Positions 60,824-64,000 of a stretch of DNA of 64,000 bases are shown here, piece after piece. How positions within the stretch are numbered: position 1 is the first letter of the stretch; the number at the start of each line of letters is the position of its first letter. The translations under genes were made by a program, and so were the position numbers. The stretch is from Alphaproteobacteria bacterium. GTDB lineage: Bacteria; Pseudomonadota; Alphaproteobacteria; Micropepsales; Micropepsaceae. The notes beneath the pieces are model-generated. The model did not search any database, had not been told where the DNA came from, and worked only from the letters and a program-made list of their open reading frames with translations. The stretch is from NCBI GenBank assembly GCA_015654635.1, contig JAATGP010000069.1, positions 1 to 64,000 on the forward strand, in the 5' to 3' direction.

Positions 60824-61998
60824 GGCGTCCCGGGCATCTTGGAGTCGGTCACCACTTGGTCGCCGGGCTTGAGATCGCCGTGAAGCATCTGGGTGACGTG
60901 CCCGTCCGTGCCGCCGAGTTTCAGATCATGGAGCTTCAGCGTTTTGTTGACCAGGGTCCAAACCCGTCCAAGGCCCGTGCCGACCGGTGCGGGTGCAATG
61001 CCTTGGGTCTCTGTGGCGGGGGGGACAAAGCGCAAGGCAGCATTTGGCACCAGGACTGCGATAGGCAGGTGGCCGATGATGACCTCGGCTGTCGCCGTCA
61101 TGCCGGGCCGCAGCAGCAGCTTGGCGTTGTCGACCAGCAGCACGCCCTTATAGGTCACGACATTCTGGACGGTCTGCGCGTTGGTGCGCACTTGGATCAG
61201 CTGGGCGTCGAAGGATTTGTCGGGATAGGCGCCGACGGTGAAATGCGCCGTCTGCCCGCTGTGCGCAACACCCACATCGGCTTCGTCGATATCGACATCC
61301 AGCTCCATCTGTTTCAGATCGCTGGCCAGCGTGAACAGCACCGGGGTGCTGAACGAGGCAACCACGGTCTGGCCTTTGGAGACTTTGCGATCGAGCACAA
61401 CGCCATCGATGGGGGCATAAATCGTGGCCTTCTGCAAACTGGTCTCAATCTGCTGCACTTGGGCTTGGCCAAGCGCGACACCCGCCTTGGCGCGCATATA
61501 ATCGCCCTTGGCGACGTCGTAATCCTGCTGCGACATCGAGTTGGTACGGACCAGCGCGGCCAAGCGTTTCATTCTGGCGTCGCTTTGGACAAGCGTCGCC
61601 TGCAGCTGTTCCAAGGTCGCACGCTGCTGGTCGAGCTGGGCGACGATTTGATCGGTGTTGATCTGGGCCAGCTTCTGACCCTTGGCAACATGGTCGTTGT
61701 AGTCGACGTAAAGCTCGTCGATGCGGCCGGAGACTTCGGCGCCCACATCCACGGAGACCCGCGGTGCCAAGGTGCCGGTGGCACTGACGATCAGGGTGAG
61801 ACCGCCTTTGCTGACCGGCTGGAAGGTGTAGGTTGGGTGCGCTTTGGGGCCGAACATCACGAACAGAATGATGGCGAGGATGACAGCCGCTGCAATCTCC
61901 CACCACAGATAGCGGCGCCACCAGGGCCTCGGTTTGGTCCGGCCAAGGCGTTCATTAATTCCGGGGCTCCCAAATGCCCCGCCGGACTGCTCGTTCAA
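60820..61998 (-). CDS. MacA-like periplasmic adaptor (HlyD family)
   Basis: TLAPRVSVDVGAEVSGRIDELYVDYNDHVAKGQKLAQINTDQ, YAPIDGVVLDRKVSKGQTV. Confidence 0.92.
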
Positions 61999-62227
61999 AT
62001 GCCCCTCCTGGCCAACTTGATAGCAAGATAGGTGACGTAGCGGCGAACTTTAAGGGGGCGGCAGGACTTTCTGCGCTTTGCCCTTGGTTAATGTGCTTTG
62101 GCGTCTTTACACTTTCTTGAGCAAACATTGCAGTATCGGTGGGACATGTTTGCATGCTTGACGATCCAGAAAGACCTCGGCGCCCAAATTCGCCCCAAGA
62201 GCAATAAAATCAGGGTGTATTGGGCCT

Positions 62228-63382
62228 ATGCGGGTAGCGGCAGTCTTTCGAGAGCGCAAAGAGGTTCGCAGTTTTCACAAGCTGAGGCGGACCAGCTCCG
62301 GGCGTGTGCTCAATCTCATCCTTTTGAGCGATGCTGCGACCAGTTCTAATGCGGGCGTGCGCCCAGCCAAGATCCCCAAGCTGTTTTATTCCAACACTCT
62401 CAATTACGCGATTCTGACCAAACACAATCTGCGCGACAATGAACGCGATCTGTTTGCCCGTGCCCTGCATGTGGCGACCAAGATCTTCATTCCTTTCGAC
62501 CCCAAGCGGCTCGAGATTGGCGGACGCTCCTTCTTCATCGAGGAATTCCAGTTCAAGGACCATTTGCGCGACCTGTTGCACCTCGATCCCGCACAGGGCG
62601 ATCCCAGCGTTCTGCACGACATCAAGGTGTTGGAGGCTTTGAGCCGTTCGCCGACCTTGGACCCCTTCATCGTGGCCGAGTACATGCGTTCGGAAGGGTT
62701 GCGGGCGGAGCCGGCGTTTTTCGCCGAGAGTTATGGTCTCGCCGGCAAAACCTCTTCCGAAGTCTTTCAGGTGTTTCAGCCGCTGCTGCAAAAAGCCCTC
62801 GGCAAAACAGCGTCGCCCGAAGAGATGGCCCGCTTTGTCGATCAGGTATGGAACGTCTCGGCTGGCACCACCGACAATCTGTTCCTGGAAGCGTTACAGA
62901 TTCCGCAACGCGAATGGGCCAATGTGATCTTCTCCTGGAAGGCACTGATCTATTACGACCTTGTTTCGCGCGGCACCGGCACCCGGCTGGATGCGGTTTT
63001 GCAGGTGTTGCGAGAGACGACGCCCAGGATGCGCCCTTCGCAGGTTCTGGCGACGCGGATCGAAGAGCAAAAACGCGATCTCGCCCGCAATCTCTATAAG
63101 CTGCATGAGGGCTCCACCGGCTATATTCGTGTGGCTTTGACGCAAGTCGTGGGTGCTATATTGGGCGACCAATCGGCGGGCAAACTGTCCGAAACATTGC
63201 GCGATATGGCCGATCATATTTCCGCGGTGGGGATGAACGTCGTTCTCTTCGATCAGGTGACGTCGTATTTCCTCTATCTTTTCCCGCGGCCGTCCAATGG
63301 TGTCGTCGATGCGGAAGAATTTGAAGCCGAACTGACCAATCTCTGCGACATCGTTCAACTGCGCGACACCGCGTTCGGGTAG
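62228..63382 (+). CDS. hypothetical protein, no family recognised
   Basis: 384 aa ORF with normal codon texture and no competing frame; soluble, Arg/Leu-rich. Confidence 0.7.
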   Translation: MRVAAVFRERKEVRSFHKLRRTSSGRVLNLILLSDAATSSNAGVRPAKIPKLFYSNTLNYAILTKHNLRDNERDLFARALHVATKIFIPFDPKRLEIGGRSFFIEEFQFKDHLRDLLHLDPAQGDPSVLHDIKVLEALSRSPTLDPFIVAEYMRSEGLRAEPAFFAESYGLAGKTSSEVFQVFQPLLQKALGKTASPEEMARFVDQVWNVSAGTTDNLFLEALQIPQREWANVIFSWKALIYYDLVSRGTGTRLDAVLQVLRETTPRMRPSQVLATRIEEQKRDLARNLYKLHEGSTGYIRVALTQVVGAILGDQSAGKLSETLRDMADHISAVGMNVVLFDQVTSYFLYLFPRPSNGVVDAEEFEAELTNLCDIVQLRDTAFG

Positions 63383-63439
63383 AGGTAAGGCCTGAAAAGC
63401 GAATTGCAGGTTGAAAGAATCTCCAACCCTCCCTCAAGG

Positions 63440-63630
63440 GCAGGGCTATCGCTTATGGACCAAACCCTATTTGTCATGGCCCGTTACAACGGGCCATCCA
63501 GTGGGTGTCGCTCTGCTGTATGAGCTTTAGATCAGCGTTTTCCTGAAGCAGCCGTGCCACGAGAGCTGGGTGGCCCGCTTTTGCGGGCCATGACAAGAAG
63601 GGTCATGATACCCAAAAGCGATATCCCCTC
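63440..63630. repeat. nested inverted-repeat element, about 190 bp
   Basis: Hairpins TGGCCCG-ttacaa-CGGGCCA (about 63477-63497) and TGGCCCGC-ttttg-CGGGCCA (about 63571-63590), themselves mirrored (TTGTCATGGCCCG ... CGGGCCATGACAA), with outer arms GGGCTATCGCTT / AAGCGATATCCC. Confidence 0.7.
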
Positions 63631-63633
63631 CCT

Positions 63634-64000
63634 CTACAGATAATAGCTCGACAGCAAGAGGCTGGTCTCCGAGGCTGAGACGCCGGCAATCTGACGGATG
63701 CGGTGGAGAGCGCGGTCGAAGCCTTCCAGGCTTTCGGTAGCCAGTTCGATCACCATATCCCAGCGCCCATTGGTGGTGTGCACCACACGCACCTCGGGAT
63801 AGCCGCGCAGAACCTTCAGGATATGATCGGAGCGTTCGCCTTCCACTGCGAGCATCATGATGGCGCGGATGCTGGGTGGCCCTGCGTCCGGTTTGGCCCG
63901 CACGGTAAAGCCCTGGAGGATGCCTTGCGCCAGCAAGCGATCGATGCGGTTTTGCACGGTACCGCGCGAGACGCCCAAGCTCTTGGCCAGGCTGGCGATG
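63634..64000 (-). CDS. Lrp/AsnC family transcriptional regulator (N-terminus beyond the window)
   Basis: IASLAKSLGVSRGTVQNRIDRLLAQGILQGFTVRAKPD..., C-terminal AsnC domain VHTTNGRWDMVIELATESLEGFDRALHRIRQIAGVSASETSLLLSSYYL; frame open through 64000. Confidence 0.88.
   Translation of the reverse strand, partial: IASLAKSLGVSRGTVQNRIDRLLAQGILQGFTVRAKPDAGPPSIRAIMMLAVEGERSDHILKVLRGYPEVRVVHTTNGRWDMVIELATESLEGFDRALHRIRQIAGVSASETSLLLSSYYL

Overview
This 64 kb window is a high-GC bacterial chromosomal segment. The ilv-leu / mreBCD-mrdA-rodA order suggests an alphaproteobacterium; this is inference, with no 16S present. From left to right it contains: (i) branched-chain amino acid genes ilvB/I (truncated by the window start), a small extra ORF, ilvN and ilvC, then two GFA-family genes flanking an M28 peptidase, a two-component ABC transporter with no visible solute-binding protein, and leuA preceded by a Leu-rich leader peptide with attenuator-like pairings; (ii) the cell-shape operon mreB-mreC-mreD-mrdA-rodA and a tRNA-Lys(CTT); (iii) a catabolic island (VOC, MetE-like, citryl-CoA lyase-like, CaiB-type CoA-transferase, TonB receptor, IclR regulator, hydrolase) whose promoters share a CGAA-N6-TTCG dyad; (iv) pgm, RaiA/HPF-like, rhodanese, and a hemicellulose block (GH115, GNAT, GH51 arabinofuranosidase, galactose mutarotase) with an M18 aminopeptidase; (v) a repeat-rich, decayed intergenic region; (vi) a ~21 kb envelope-lipid cluster (KAS II, dedicated ACP, four or more glycosyltransferases, galE, polysaccharide deacetylase-like, LptB-LptF-LptG-like transporter, SDR, serine-palmitoyltransferase-like enzyme, GNAT-fold bacterial ceramide synthase candidate, sulfotransferase, two polytopic membrane proteins), which is the best candidate for a poorly described system: synthesis, decoration and export of a sphingolipid or glycosphingolipid; (vii) glucokinase, a MacAB-type efflux set, an unassigned ORF and an Lrp/AsnC regulator cut by the window end. 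No CRISPR array, phage or intact transposase was seen. All family calls come from reading the translations; no database search was run.
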